Source: Betaproteobacteria bacterium
GTDB lineage: Bacteria > Pseudomonadota > Gammaproteobacteria > Burkholderiales > Rhodocyclaceae
Direction: 5' to 3'
Assembly: GCA_016703785.1 (NCBI GenBank)
Contig: JADJBM010000032.1
Span: forward strand, 62,001 to 126,000
DNA: 64,000 nt
Shown: positions 55,465 to 64,000 of the stretch, one piece after another
How the letters are laid out: the number at the start of each line of letters is the position of its first letter
Numbering within the stretch: position 1 is the stretch's first letter
Translations under genes and position numbers: made by a program
The notes under the pieces: model-generated
Told to the model about the DNA's origin: nothing
The model's input: the letters and a program-made list of their open reading frames with translations, nothing else
Database searches by the model: none

Positions 55465-57569
55465 GAGCCCTTCTCATCGTCGCCGCGGCCTTCGCCGCCA
55501 TCATGCTCTTCCTGCTGACGTCGGCGTCCGCCAACACGGCGCTCTTCGCCGGACAGTACCGTCTGCTGCTGGGATTTACAGCTGCCGCTGCCGCCACGCT
55601 GTTCGGCCTGGTGCTGTGGCAATTGCGTCAGCTCTGGCGCGAACATCGCGCGCAGACCTTCGGTTCGCGGCTCAAGCTGCGCCTGATGCTGATGTTCGCG
55701 CTGATGGCGGTCGGCCCCGGCGTGCTGGTATATGCCGTATCGCTGCAGTTTGCCGTGAAGAGCATCGAGTCCTGGTTCGACGTGCGGGTGGACAAGGCCC
55801 TCGAGGGTGGCCTCAATCTCGGGCGCAATGCGCTGGACTACCTGCTGGCCAACTTGTCGGAGAAGGGGCGTACCATGGCGCTCGATCTCGGTGATGCATC
55901 GGATACCACGCGCCCGGCCCAACTGAACCGTCTGCGAGAACAGGCCGGCGTGCAGACCGCCACCCTGCTCTCGGCGAGCGGCCAGGTGATCGCCAGCAGT
56001 TCTTCGGCCGAGCGCACCGCATTGCTGCCCGACCTGCCCACGCCAGCGCAACTGCGCCAGGCGCGCCCGGGCCGCGGCCTCTCATCCGTGGAAGGCGATG
56101 CCACGACCGGGTTGACGCTGCGTGTGCTGGTGCCGGTGGCCTCGCGTTCTTTTTCAGGCGATACGCAGATACTGCAGCTGTCACAACCGGTGCCGACCTC
56201 GATCGCCGCCAGCGCCGAGAGCGTGCAGGCGGTTTATAGAGACTATCAGGAGCTGATCCTGTCGCGAAGCAGCCTGAAATGGATGTACTTCCTGACGCTG
56301 ACGCTGGCGCTGCTGCTCTCGCTGTTGGCTGCCATCGCCCTGGCGTTCCTGCTGGCACGCAGGCTGAGCGCGCCGTTGTCCATCCTCGCCCGCGGCACCG
56401 AGGCGGTGGCGGCGGGAGACTATTCGCCGCGCGAGACGGTGTCTACGCGCGACGAGCTGGGTGTGCTGACGCAGTCGTTCAGCCAGATGACGCGTCAGCT
56501 GGGCGAGGCGCGCGCGCAGGCGGAAAGCAGCCGGGCCGAGACGGAAACCGCACGCGCCTATCTGGAGAGCGTGCTGGGCAATCTGTCGGCGGGTGTGCTG
56601 GCCTTCGACGCGGATAGCCGGCTGCGGGCGGCCAACGAAGGTGCCCGCGCCATCCTGCGCGATGACTTGGCCGTTGCATTGGGGCAGCCCCTGGCCGGCT
56701 GGATGCGCCATCTCGAGTTGCGCGACGCCATCGCTGCTGGTTGTACCCAGCAGTCGGGCGAGTGGCAGCGTGAAATCGAGATGCAGAATGGCGCTGGCGT
56801 GCCGCAGGCGCTTCTGCTGCGCGGCTCGCGTCTGCCCGAGGCTTCTGGGGGCGGTTGCGTGGTGGTGTTCGATGACATTACCCAGCTTATCGCCGCGCAG
56901 CGCTCGGCTGCCTGGGGTGAGGTGGCGCGCCGCCTGGCGCACGAGATCAAGAATCCGCTCACGCCGATCCAGCTCTCGGCCGAGCGCCTTGCGCACAAGC
57001 TGTCTGACAAGTTGTCAGGCGCCGAGCGCGAAATGCTGGAGCGTGCTACGCAGACCATCGTGAACCAGGTCGAAGCCATGAAACACATGGTGAACGACTT
57101 CCGCGACTACGCAAGGATGCCGCCGCCGCAGCTCGGCGCGCTCGATCTCAACGACCTCGTCGGCGAGGTACTGGGCCTTTACGAGACTTCGCGCGCGCGC
57201 CTGGCGGTGGAGCTTGCCGACGGGTTGCCGCGCGTGGCCGGGGACGCGGCGCAGTTGCGCCAGGTGATTCACAACCTGGTGGCCAACGCCGAGGATGCTC
57301 TGGCGGAGGTGGTCGCACCGGAGATCCGCATCAGCACGCGCGTCGAGGGGCGCGGCGCCGTGCTGGCGGTCAGCGACAACGGAAGCGGGTTCCCGAAGGA
57401 AATTCTCGCCCGCGCGTTCGAGCCCTACGTGACGACCAAGACGAAAGGCACCGGGTTGGGTCTGGCCATCGTGAAGAAGATTGTGGACGAACACCATGGC
57501 CAGATCGAGATCGTCAATGCCGCGCCTCACGGCGCGCAGATCAGGATACGGCTGCCGCTGGTGGCCTGA
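55461..57569 (+). CDS. ntrY: Sensor histidine kinase NtrY
   Basis: A 702-residue membrane kinase. N-terminal helices lie at about 5-25, 30-55 and 75-95, with a periplasmic region to about 270. A further helix (about 272-300) and HAMP domain follow, then a PAS-like domain (about 365-470). The H-box RLAHEIKNPLTPIQLSAERL has the phosphorylated His near 493, and N, G1 and G2 boxes reach the end (GTGLGLAIVKKIVDEHHGQI). It phosphorylates NtrX, which lies downstream. In other bacteria NtrYX affects nitrogen, redox and envelope responses; the local signal is unknown. Confidence 0.93.
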   Translation: MRALLIVAAAFAAIMLFLLTSASANTALFAGQYRLLLGFTAAAAATLFGLVLWQLRQLWREHRAQTFGSRLKLRLMLMFALMAVGPGVLVYAVSLQFAVKSIESWFDVRVDKALEGGLNLGRNALDYLLANLSEKGRTMALDLGDASDTTRPAQLNRLREQAGVQTATLLSASGQVIASSSSAERTALLPDLPTPAQLRQARPGRGLSSVEGDATTGLTLRVLVPVASRSFSGDTQILQLSQPVPTSIAASAESVQAVYRDYQELILSRSSLKWMYFLTLTLALLLSLLAAIALAFLLARRLSAPLSILARGTEAVAAGDYSPRETVSTRDELGVLTQSFSQMTRQLGEARAQAESSRAETETARAYLESVLGNLSAGVLAFDADSRLRAANEGARAILRDDLAVALGQPLAGWMRHLELRDAIAAGCTQQSGEWQREIEMQNGAGVPQALLLRGSRLPEASGGGCVVVFDDITQLIAAQRSAAWGEVARRLAHEIKNPLTPIQLSAERLAHKLSDKLSGAEREMLERATQTIVNQVEAMKHMVNDFRDYARMPPPQLGALDLNDLVGEVLGLYETSRARLAVELADGLPRVAGDAAQLRQVIHNLVANAEDALAEVVAPEIRISTRVEGRGAVLAVSDNGSGFPKEILARAFEPYVTTKTKGTGLGLAIVKKIVDEHHGQIEIVNAAPHGAQIRIRLPLVA

Positions 57570-57603
57570 GCGCCGCTTGCCGGGCCGCCTCAAGGGGCGG
57601 CGC
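57570..57603 (+). other. Hairpin in the ntrY-ntrX gap
   Basis: 7-bp arms GCGCCGC and GCGGCGC with a 20-base loop just after the ntrY stop. There is no T-run; at most it is an mRNA-stability or attenuation element. Confidence 0.3.
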
Positions 57604-57685
57604 AGCCAATGGCATGGAGCCGCATTGCGGCGAACGACCGGCACCCCATTCCGCGGGAAGGGGGGCGGGAGGATGGTAAAAAGAT

Positions 57686-58933
57686 ATGGCAAGCATTCTG
57701 GTAGTCGATGACGAAGCGGGCATCCGCGAGCTGCTCTCGGAAATTCTTCGAGACGAGGGCTACGACGTGCAGCTGGCTGAGCATGCCGCTGCAGCGCGGG
57801 CGGCGCGCAACGCGGCGCGCCCCGATCTGGTGCTGCTCGATATCTGGATGCCGGACACCGACGGCATCACGCTGCTCAAGGAATGGTCGGCCGCCGGCCA
57901 GCTCAACATGCCGGTGGTGATGATGTCCGGCCACGGCACCATCGATACGGCGGTGGAAGCCACGCGCATCGGTGCGCAGGATTTCCTGGAAAAGCCGATC
58001 GCGCTGCAAAAGCTGCTCTCGGCCGTCAAACGCGCCTTGCAGAAGGCCGCTTTGCCCGCCGTCCGTGCCGAGCTGTCGCTGGCAGCGTTTACGCGCGCTG
58101 CGCCGCTGCGCGACTTGAAGAAGCGCCTCGATCAGGTTGCCGCGAAGAGCCGCGTGCTGATGCTGAAGAGCGGCATGGGTAGCCTGGCCGAATTGTGCGC
58201 GCGCAGCCTGCAGGTGCCGGGCAAGGCCTGGCTCGACCTGACCCATCACGGCCAGCCCCTGGCGCTCGAAGCGCTGGAGCAGGCGGCGGGCGGCATGCTG
58301 TTCGCCGCCGAACTGGCGACGCTTCCCCGCTTGCAGCAGAAGAATCTGGCCTTTGCGCTCGACCGCCTGGATAAATACGACTTGCGTCTGGTTGCGGCCA
58401 GCACGCAGAGTACGGCCGAGCTGGCATCAGCCGGATTCGACGAGGTGCTGCTGCGACGTTTGGCGGAAGTCAGTCTCGGCGCGCCGGGGCTGGCCGAACT
58501 GAAGGACGAGGTGCCGGAAATCGCCGCGCAGATCCTCACCCATCTAGTCGAGGCTGGCGAGGTGCCGCTGCGGCGCTTGTCCACGGCGGCGCTGAATGCG
58601 CTGCGCAACCAGAAGTGGGCGGGCGGCTACGCGGAGCTAAGGAATGCCGTGCGATCGCTGGCGCTGGGCGCGCTGGAGGAGGAAATCGCCGCCGAGGATG
58701 TGACGGGTCTTCTGGCGCCGCAGCCTTCGGCCGCCGCGCAGGCACTGCCGCTCGACTTGCCGCTGCGCGAGGCGCGCGAGGCGTTCGAGCGCGTCTATTT
58801 CGAGCACCACCTGCAGAGCGAGGGCGGCAACATGACGCGCCTGGCGGAGAAGACCGGGCTGGAGCGCACCCACCTCTACCGCAAACTGAAAGCCCTCGGC
58901 ATCGCGACAGGGCGCAAGGGAGAAGAGCAATGA
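57686..58933 (+). CDS. ntrX: NtrX-like response regulator with degenerate sigma-54 domain
   Basis: A 415-residue regulator. The receiver domain (1-120) has Asp52 (VLLDIWMPD) and Lys103 (LEKPIAL). The central domain (about 130-330) is only weakly AAA+-like: no Walker A GESGTGKE (LMLKSGMGS is in its place) and no GAFTGA loop, so ATP-driven sigma-54 activation is unlikely. The C-terminal Fis-type HTH (about 375-410) includes GNMTRLAEKTGLERTHLYRK. It probably works as a simple DNA-binding regulator controlled by NtrY. Confidence 0.92.
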   Translation: MASILVVDDEAGIRELLSEILRDEGYDVQLAEHAAAARAARNAARPDLVLLDIWMPDTDGITLLKEWSAAGQLNMPVVMMSGHGTIDTAVEATRIGAQDFLEKPIALQKLLSAVKRALQKAALPAVRAELSLAAFTRAAPLRDLKKRLDQVAAKSRVLMLKSGMGSLAELCARSLQVPGKAWLDLTHHGQPLALEALEQAAGGMLFAAELATLPRLQQKNLAFALDRLDKYDLRLVAASTQSTAELASAGFDEVLLRRLAEVSLGAPGLAELKDEVPEIAAQILTHLVEAGEVPLRRLSTAALNALRNQKWAGGYAELRNAVRSLALGALEEEIAAEDVTGLLAPQPSAAAQALPLDLPLREAREAFERVYFEHHLQSEGGNMTRLAEKTGLERTHLYRKLKALGIATGRKGEEQ

Positions 58934-58955
58934 CCCACCCCCCTGCCCCCGCCCC

Positions 58956-59000
58956 GAGGGCGGGCGTGACTAGTCACCTCCCCTGCGTGGCGGGGGAGGA
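58956..59000. repeat. Cluster of short inverted repeats before trkA
   Basis: The ntrX-trkA gap holds a perfect 12-bp palindrome, GTGACTAGTCAC (58966-58977), and a hairpin, CCTCCCC with GGGGAGG (58977-58983 and 58993-58999). It resembles the G/C-rich hairpin repeat between atpD and atpC. The role is unknown. Confidence 0.5.
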
Positions 59001-59057
59001 TGGGAGGGGGTGCCCACACTTATCCCGCGTTAGCGCGGTCGGTCCTGCGGAGGCAAT

Positions 59058-60485
59058 ATGAAAATCATCATTCTGGGCGCCGGACAGGTGGGCACCTCCG
59101 TGGCGGAAAACCTGGTGTCCGAGGCCAACGACATCACGGTGGTCGATACGGACGCTGCGCGCCTCGCCTCGCTGCAGGATCGGCTCGATTTGCGCACGGT
59201 GACGGGAAATGCCTCGAGCCCGTCGGTGCTGCGCCAGGCGGGCGCAGAGGATGCGGACTTGCTGATAGCCGTGACGCAAAGCGACCAGACCAATTTGTGC
59301 GCCTGCAAGACCGCACATGCCCTGTTCAACCTGCCGACGCGCATCGCCCGCGTACGCTCCTCGGATTTCGTTGATTACGCCGAGCTGTTCACGCCGGAGA
59401 ATTTCGCCGTCGATTTTTCCCTCTGTCCGGAACAGATCGTCACCGACTACATCGTCAAGATGATCGAGTTTCCCGAGGCGCTTCAAGTGCTCGAGTTCGC
59501 CGACGGACTGGTCAGCCTGGTGGCGGTACGCGCCTTCGGAGGCGGGCCGCTGGTCGGCCATCCGCTGAAGGACATCCGTAAGCACATTCCGCAGGTCGAT
59601 GCGCGCGTTGCCGCCATCTTCCGGCTCGATACGCCGATCATTCCGGAAGGCGACACGGTGATCGAGGCTGGCGACGAAGTGTTCTGCCTGGCGGCGACGA
59701 AGAACATCCGCCAGGTCATGCGCGAATTGCGCCGTATGGACAAGCCGGTCAAGCGGATCATGATCGTCGGCGGCGGCAACATCGGTTACCGGTTGACGCG
59801 TGCCATCGAGAACGATTACCAGGTGAAGGTGATCGATCACAACAAGCGCCACGCCGAATGGCTGGCCGAGAATGTCAGCAACGCCCTGGTCCTGCAGGGC
59901 GATGCAACCGACGAGAAGCTGCTCGAGGACGAGAACGTCGACCAGATGGACATGTTCATCGCGCTGACCAATGACGACGAGAACAACATCATGGCGGCGC
60001 TGCTCGCCAAGCGCATGGGCGCCAAGCGCGTCGTGGCACTGATCAACCGGCGCGCCTATGCCGAGTTGGTGCAAGGCAGCCAGATCGACATCGCCATCTC
60101 GCCGGCGCAGACGTCCATCGGCACCCTGCTGGCCCACGTGCGGCGCGGCGATGTGGCGGCGGTGCACAGCCTTCGCCGAGGCGCCGCCGAGGCGCTCGAG
60201 CTGGTGGTGCACGGCGACGAGAAATCCTCGCAGGTGGTCGGTCGCCGCATCGAAGACCTGCCGATCATCAAAGGCGCCACCATCGGCGCCATCGTGCGCC
60301 GGCTGCCACAGAAGGAAGCCGTGGTGCTGCGCGACGACCTGGCCGAGGAGCGGCAGTACAAGGTGATCATGGCGCACCACGATACGGTGATCCAGGCCGG
60401 CGACCATGTCATCGTCTTCGTCGTCTCCAAGCGGCTCGTGCCGAAGGTGGAGAAGCTCTTCCAGGTCGGCTTCGCCTTCGTGTGA
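59058..60485 (+). CDS. trkA: Trk potassium uptake system regulatory protein TrkA
   Basis: A 475-residue cytoplasmic gating subunit made of two RCK_N-RCK_C units. NAD-binding motifs are IIILGAGQVGTSVAENL at the N-terminus and IMIVGGGNIGYRLTRAIE near residue 235. It controls the TrkH channels encoded next. A GGAGG ribosome site lies about 6 bases before the ATG. Confidence 0.96.
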   Translation: MKIIILGAGQVGTSVAENLVSEANDITVVDTDAARLASLQDRLDLRTVTGNASSPSVLRQAGAEDADLLIAVTQSDQTNLCACKTAHALFNLPTRIARVRSSDFVDYAELFTPENFAVDFSLCPEQIVTDYIVKMIEFPEALQVLEFADGLVSLVAVRAFGGGPLVGHPLKDIRKHIPQVDARVAAIFRLDTPIIPEGDTVIEAGDEVFCLAATKNIRQVMRELRRMDKPVKRIMIVGGGNIGYRLTRAIENDYQVKVIDHNKRHAEWLAENVSNALVLQGDATDEKLLEDENVDQMDMFIALTNDDENNIMAALLAKRMGAKRVVALINRRAYAELVQGSQIDIAISPAQTSIGTLLAHVRRGDVAAVHSLRRGAAEALELVVHGDEKSSQVVGRRIEDLPIIKGATIGAIVRRLPQKEAVVLRDDLAEERQYKVIMAHHDTVIQAGDHVIVFVVSKRLVPKVEKLFQVGFAFV

Positions 60486-60516
60486 TCCGCGGCGCACGAA
60501 GGAAAGGGAGCGGTCG

Positions 60517-61974
60517 ATGAGCAACCCGCTGGCGGTATTGCGCGTTTTCGCGCTTGTGCTGCTGGTGTTTGCGCTAGCCATGCTCGTACCGGGCGCCGTC
60601 GCCTATCTGGAGAGGGATGCCGCCGCAGGCGCTTTCGGATCCGCGTGCGCGACGACATTTGTTGCGGCGGCGCTGCTGTGGTTGCTGACGCGACGGCACA
60701 CCGACGAGCTGCGTGTGCGCGACGGATTCCTCCTGGTGTCCCTGGTATGGGTGCTGGTGCCGGTCTTCGCCGCTATTCCCTTCATGATGTTCTTCCCGGC
60801 GATGAGCTTCACCGATGCCTATTTCGAAGCCGTATCGGGACTGACCACGACCGGCGCCACCGTGATCGAGGGGCTGGATGTGCTGCCCTACTCCGTCAAC
60901 CTCTGGCGTGCCGAGCTGGTCTTCCTCGGCGGCATGGGGTTGATCGTGCTGGCAGTGGCCATCCTGCCGCTGCTCGGCGTCGGCGGGCGGCAGCTGTTCT
61001 CGGCGGAATCGCCCGGCCCCATCAAGGAAACCAAGCTGACGCCGCGCATGGCACAGACGGCAAAGGGGCTCTGGCTGGTCTACCTTGCCCTGGCCATCGC
61101 CTGCACGGTGGGCTATGCCTGGGCCGGCATGGGCTGGGGCGATGCCTTCATCCATATGTTCACCACGCTCGGGCTGGGCGGCTTCTCCAGCCATGATGCC
61201 TCGTACGCCTACTTCAACTCGCCCCATGTCGAGGCGGTGGCCATCGTCTTCATGACGCTGGCCGGCATGAATTTCGCCACGCATTTCATGGTTGTGCGCA
61301 GGCGTTCGCTCTCTTTCTACTGGCTCGACCCGGAGATTCGCTGGTACATCGGCGTCATGTATGCCAGCGTGCTGGGCATCGCCGCCTATCTCTGGCTGGT
61401 CGGCACCTATCCCGATTTCGTCACGGCGCTGCGCTTCGCCGCCTTCAACGTGGTGTCCATCGCCACCACCACCGGCTATGCCAACACCGACTACGCGCAG
61501 TGGCCCTTCTTTGCTCCGCTGTGGATGCTGTTCCTGTGCAGCTTCGTCACCTGCGCCGGCTCGACCGGCGGCGGCATCAAGATGATGCGCGCCATCATCG
61601 TCTTCAGGCAGGTGATGCGCGAGATCGTCAGGACGGTGCACCCGAACGCGGTGCGCGCGGTCAAGCTGTCGGGCGCGCCGCTGCCCAACAAGATCATCTT
61701 TGCCGTGCTGGCTTTCTGCTTCGCCTACATGGTGATCATCGTCTCGCTGACCCTGCTGATGGTCTTCTCCGGGCTGGATGTTCTCACGGGCTTCACCGCC
61801 GTGGTGGCGAGCTTCAACAACACCGGTCCCGGCCTGGGCGAAGTCGGCCCGGCCACCACCTTCAAGTCGCTGACGGACTTCCAGACTTGGGTGTGTTCCA
61901 TCGCCATGCTGCTCGGCAGACTGGAAATATTCACGCTGCTGGTGGTGTTTTCGCCGACGTTCTGGAGAAAGTAA
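60517..61974 (+). CDS. trkH: Potassium channel subunit TrkH, first copy
   Basis: A 485-residue membrane protein with four M1-P-M2 repeats. Selectivity-filter segments are SGLTTTGATVIEG, FTTLGLGGFSSHD, IATTTGYANTDYAQW and NNTGPGLGEVGP. It works with TrkA to take up K+. The ATG at 60517 has a GGAAAGGGAG ribosome site. The next trkH gene starts directly after its stop. Confidence 0.96.
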   Translation: MSNPLAVLRVFALVLLVFALAMLVPGAVAYLERDAAAGAFGSACATTFVAAALLWLLTRRHTDELRVRDGFLLVSLVWVLVPVFAAIPFMMFFPAMSFTDAYFEAVSGLTTTGATVIEGLDVLPYSVNLWRAELVFLGGMGLIVLAVAILPLLGVGGRQLFSAESPGPIKETKLTPRMAQTAKGLWLVYLALAIACTVGYAWAGMGWGDAFIHMFTTLGLGGFSSHDASYAYFNSPHVEAVAIVFMTLAGMNFATHFMVVRRRSLSFYWLDPEIRWYIGVMYASVLGIAAYLWLVGTYPDFVTALRFAAFNVVSIATTTGYANTDYAQWPFFAPLWMLFLCSFVTCAGSTGGGIKMMRAIIVFRQVMREIVRTVHPNAVRAVKLSGAPLPNKIIFAVLAFCFAYMVIIVSLTLLMVFSGLDVLTGFTAVVASFNNTGPGLGEVGPATTFKSLTDFQTWVCSIAMLLGRLEIFTLLVVFSPTFWRK

Positions 61975-63432
61975 TTGGATCGCCTGCTCGCTGTCCTCCA
62001 CACTTTTTCACGCATCGCACTAGTGTTCGGGCTGACACTGTTGCTGCCGATCGGTGTTTCCCTGTGGATCGGCGACGGCGCGTACGTCGCTTTTGACGAG
62101 GCCTTACTCGGGACGCTGGCGGTCGGCGGCATCGCAATGATGGCGACGCAGCGCTTCCGGCGCGAACTGCGCGCCAACGACGGCGTGCTGCTGGTGGTGA
62201 TGTGCTGGCTGCTGCTGCCGGCCATCGCATGCGTGCCCCTGCTGCTGGGCGTCCCCGGACTGCATGTCTCGGATGCCTACTTCGAGGCGGTCTCTGGGCT
62301 GACGGCTACCGGTGCGACGGCGCTTTCCGGACTGGATCGCTTGCCGCCCTCGATCAACCTCTGGCGCACCGAACTGCACTGGATCGGCGGCCTCGGCATC
62401 ATCGTGCTGGCCGTTGCCATTTTGCCGATGCTCGGCGTCGGCGGCAGGCAATTGATGAAAGCCGAGGTGCCCGGGCCGGTCAAGGAAGCCGGCATCACGC
62501 CGCGGGTGACGGAAACCGCCAAGGGGTTCTGGATCATCTATATTGTGCTGACCGCGCTCTGCACGCTGGCCTATGGATTGTTCGGCATGAGCTGGCTGGA
62601 TGCGCTGACCCACGCTTTCAGCACAGTGGCGCTGGGTGGTTTCTCCAGCCACGATGCCAGCCTGGGCTTCTTCAATTCGCCGGCCCTGGAAGCCATCACC
62701 ATCGTCTTTGCCCTGATCTCAGGCATGAGCTACGTGACCCATTTCGCCGCCCTCTCCGGCCGCAGCTTTCTCCCCTACTGGCGTGACGGAGAGGTGCCTT
62801 TCTATCTGGGGGTGCTCGGCGCAAGCGTGCTGCTGATCGCGGGTTATCTCTGGCACGAAAATTACTACACCGAGTTCCCAACCGCCCTGCGCCATGCCGC
62901 CTTCAATACGGTGTCGGTGGCGACCACGCTGGGTTATGCTTCCACCGACTATTCGAAATGGCCCTTCTTCGCCCCGCTGTGGATGCTGTTTCTGTGCAGC
63001 TTCGTCACCTGCTCCGGTTCGACCGGTGGTGGCATCAAGATGATGCGCGCCATCGTGCTGTACAAGCAGGTCTTCCGCGAAATCACCCATGCCATGCACC
63101 CGAACGCGACGACCTACGTCAAGTTCGGCGGCACGATCGTCTCGAACAAGATCATCCTCGCCGTGCTTGGCTTCGGTTTTCTCTACATGGCCAGCACCAT
63201 CCTGTTTACGCTGGTGCTGGCGGCAAGCGGGCTGGACATCGTGAGCTCCTTCTCCGCGGCGGTAGCCTGCTTCAACAACACCGGCCCCGGCCTTGGCCTG
63301 GTTGGGCCGGACAGCAATTACGGCGTCTTCAACGATTTCCAGGTCTGGGTGTGCAGCTTTGCCATGCTGCTCGGGAGGCTGGAAATATTCACCCTTTTGG
63401 TCGTCCTGACACCGGCTTTCTGGCGCAAGTAG
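61975..63432 (+). CDS. Potassium channel subunit TrkH, second copy
   Basis: A 485-residue tandem paralogue of the preceding TrkH, with the same architecture: SGLTATGATALSGLD in the first filter, then LGGFSSHD, ATTLGYASTDYSKW and NNTGPGLGLVGP. The first filter has Ala in place of the second Thr of TTTG, and the third has Leu. These differences could change ion affinity or selectivity. It starts at TTG 61975 with GGAGAAAG seven bases upstream, immediately after the first trkH stop. It is presumably controlled by the same TrkA. Confidence 0.92.
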   Translation: MDRLLAVLHTFSRIALVFGLTLLLPIGVSLWIGDGAYVAFDEALLGTLAVGGIAMMATQRFRRELRANDGVLLVVMCWLLLPAIACVPLLLGVPGLHVSDAYFEAVSGLTATGATALSGLDRLPPSINLWRTELHWIGGLGIIVLAVAILPMLGVGGRQLMKAEVPGPVKEAGITPRVTETAKGFWIIYIVLTALCTLAYGLFGMSWLDALTHAFSTVALGGFSSHDASLGFFNSPALEAITIVFALISGMSYVTHFAALSGRSFLPYWRDGEVPFYLGVLGASVLLIAGYLWHENYYTEFPTALRHAAFNTVSVATTLGYASTDYSKWPFFAPLWMLFLCSFVTCSGSTGGGIKMMRAIVLYKQVFREITHAMHPNATTYVKFGGTIVSNKIILAVLGFGFLYMASTILFTLVLAASGLDIVSSFSAAVACFNNTGPGLGLVGPDSNYGVFNDFQVWVCSFAMLLGRLEIFTLLVVLTPAFWRK

Positions 63433-63444
63433 TAAACTTGCGCG

Positions 63445-64000
63445 ATGAACAAGCCCAAAAACGACACCTTCCTGCGCGCCCTGCTGCGCCAGCCGACCGA
63501 ACATACGCCCATATGGCTGATGCGCCAGGCCGGCCGCTACCTGCCCGAATATTGCGAGACGCGCCGCCGCGCCGGCAGCTTCATGGACCTGTGCCGCAAC
63601 CCGCAGCTGGCCACGGAGGTCACGCTACAACCGCTGGCACGCTACGACCTTGACGCGGCAATCCTGTTTTCCGACATCCTCACCGTGCCCGATGCAATGG
63701 GACTCGGGCTGTATTTCGTCGAGGGCGAGGGGCCGAAGTTCGAGCGCCCGCTGCGCGAGGAGTGGGAAATCCGCAACCTGACCGCGCCCGATCCCGGGGT
63801 GGAACTCCGTTATGTCATGGATGCGGTAGCGGAGATTCGCCGGGCCTTGGGCAATTCCGTGCCACTGATCGGTTTTTCCGGCAGCCCGTTTACCCTGGCC
63901 TGCTACATGATCGAGGGCGGCGCGTCGGAGGACTTCCGCACCATCAAGGCCATGCTCTACGATCGCCCGGATCTACTGCACCATGTATTGGAAGTGAATG
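63445..64000 (+). CDS. hemE: Uroporphyrinogen decarboxylase (partial, runs off the window)
   Basis: The first 185 residues of HemE, the heme-pathway enzyme that decarboxylates uroporphyrinogen III. Marks are TPIWLMRQAGRYLPEY, ILFSDILTVPDAMGLGL and PLIGFSGSPFTLACYMIEGG. The gene is cut by the window end, with about half of the usual 350 or so residues missing. It starts 12 bases after the second trkH stop. Confidence 0.95.
   Translation, partial: MNKPKNDTFLRALLRQPTEHTPIWLMRQAGRYLPEYCETRRRAGSFMDLCRNPQLATEVTLQPLARYDLDAAILFSDILTVPDAMGLGLYFVEGEGPKFERPLREEWEIRNLTAPDPGVELRYVMDAVAEIRRALGNSVPLIGFSGSPFTLACYMIEGGASEDFRTIKAMLYDRPDLLHHVLEVN

Noticed and set aside
58466..58490. GAAGTCAGTC in ntrX as another motif copy
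   Set aside because: The second arm does not match (GCCGGGGC), so it was not counted.
60574..62001. Minus-strand open frame opposite the first trkH
   Set aside because: Histidine- and acid-rich shadow sequence; the trkH frame is unmistakable.

Overview
This window is the replication-origin region of a Betaproteobacterium. The gene order and sequence style fit the Rhodocyclales or a close relative; the order-level placement is an inference. The core blocks are rpmH-rnpA-yidD-yidC-mnmE facing dnaA-dnaN-gyrB, mnmG-rsmG-parA-parB, atpIBEFHAGDC, smg-dprA-LysM facing def-fmt-htpX, and rsmB-DUF4390-ntrY-ntrX-trkA-trkH-trkH. Most of the window looks GC-rich. The 2.7-5.4 kb segment and the dnaA-dnaN region are visibly richer in AT.

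Layout. 0.1-2.7 kb is a small accessory patch with a HigB/HigA-like toxin-antitoxin pair, a Phd/ParE-like pair with its own promoter and operator, an orphan HigA-like antitoxin, and two direct copies of a truncated gene end (perhaps Fic-related). 2.7-5.4 kb carries a NERD-nuclease-like gene and a DUF2075 helicase-like gene broken at an A7 tract. 5.5-12.4 kb is the F1Fo ATP synthase operon (minus strand) with a strong sigma-70 promoter; its atpA reading frame is broken three times. 12.6-18.7 kb is a plus-strand operon arsR / Tat-type amidohydrolase / LplT-PlsC fusion / DUF2339 giant membrane protein, set between parB and atpI. 18.7-22.8 kb is parB-parA-rsmG-mnmG. 22.9-27.8 kb is a branched-chain-amino-acid-type ABC transporter with a fused LivM-LivG. 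27.9-32.5 kb is a TSUP transporter, mnmE, yidC, yidD, rnpA and rpmH. Candidate oriC DNA, with DnaA boxes and AT-rich stretches, flanks dnaA at 32.46-32.71 and 34.09-34.29 kb. 37.8-46.2 kb holds an MBL hydrolase, topoisomerase III, smg, dprA, a LysM protein, def, fmt and htpX. 46.2-51.5 kb is a tightly coupled operon of AMP-forming acyl-CoA synthetase, E1 alpha, E1 beta, E2 and an acyl carrier protein. Homospermidine synthase and a DUF454 protein follow. 53.7-63.4 kb is rsmB (internally deleted), DUF4390, ntrYX, trkA and two trkH genes, and the window ends inside hemE.

The most interesting unexplained signal is a dispersed 25-bp bipartite motif, AAAGTCAGTC, 7 nt, then YACGGCGG. At least nine copies occur, in both intergenic and coding DNA. 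Eight have an exact first arm, where about 0.1 would be expected by chance in 64 kb. It flanks the toxin-antitoxin unit like a cassette boundary, and I saw no copy for about 29 kb around the origin. Other notable points are a perfect parS embedded in the palindromic terminator of the liv operon, a second parS-like site at the start of the TSUP gene, an acyl carrier protein co-encoded with an E3-less 2-oxoacid dehydrogenase complex, and an NtrX whose sigma-54 activation domain has lost its key motifs. Broken frames in atpA and rsmB, which should be essential or highly conserved, suggest that part of the sequence may contain assembly or base-calling errors.
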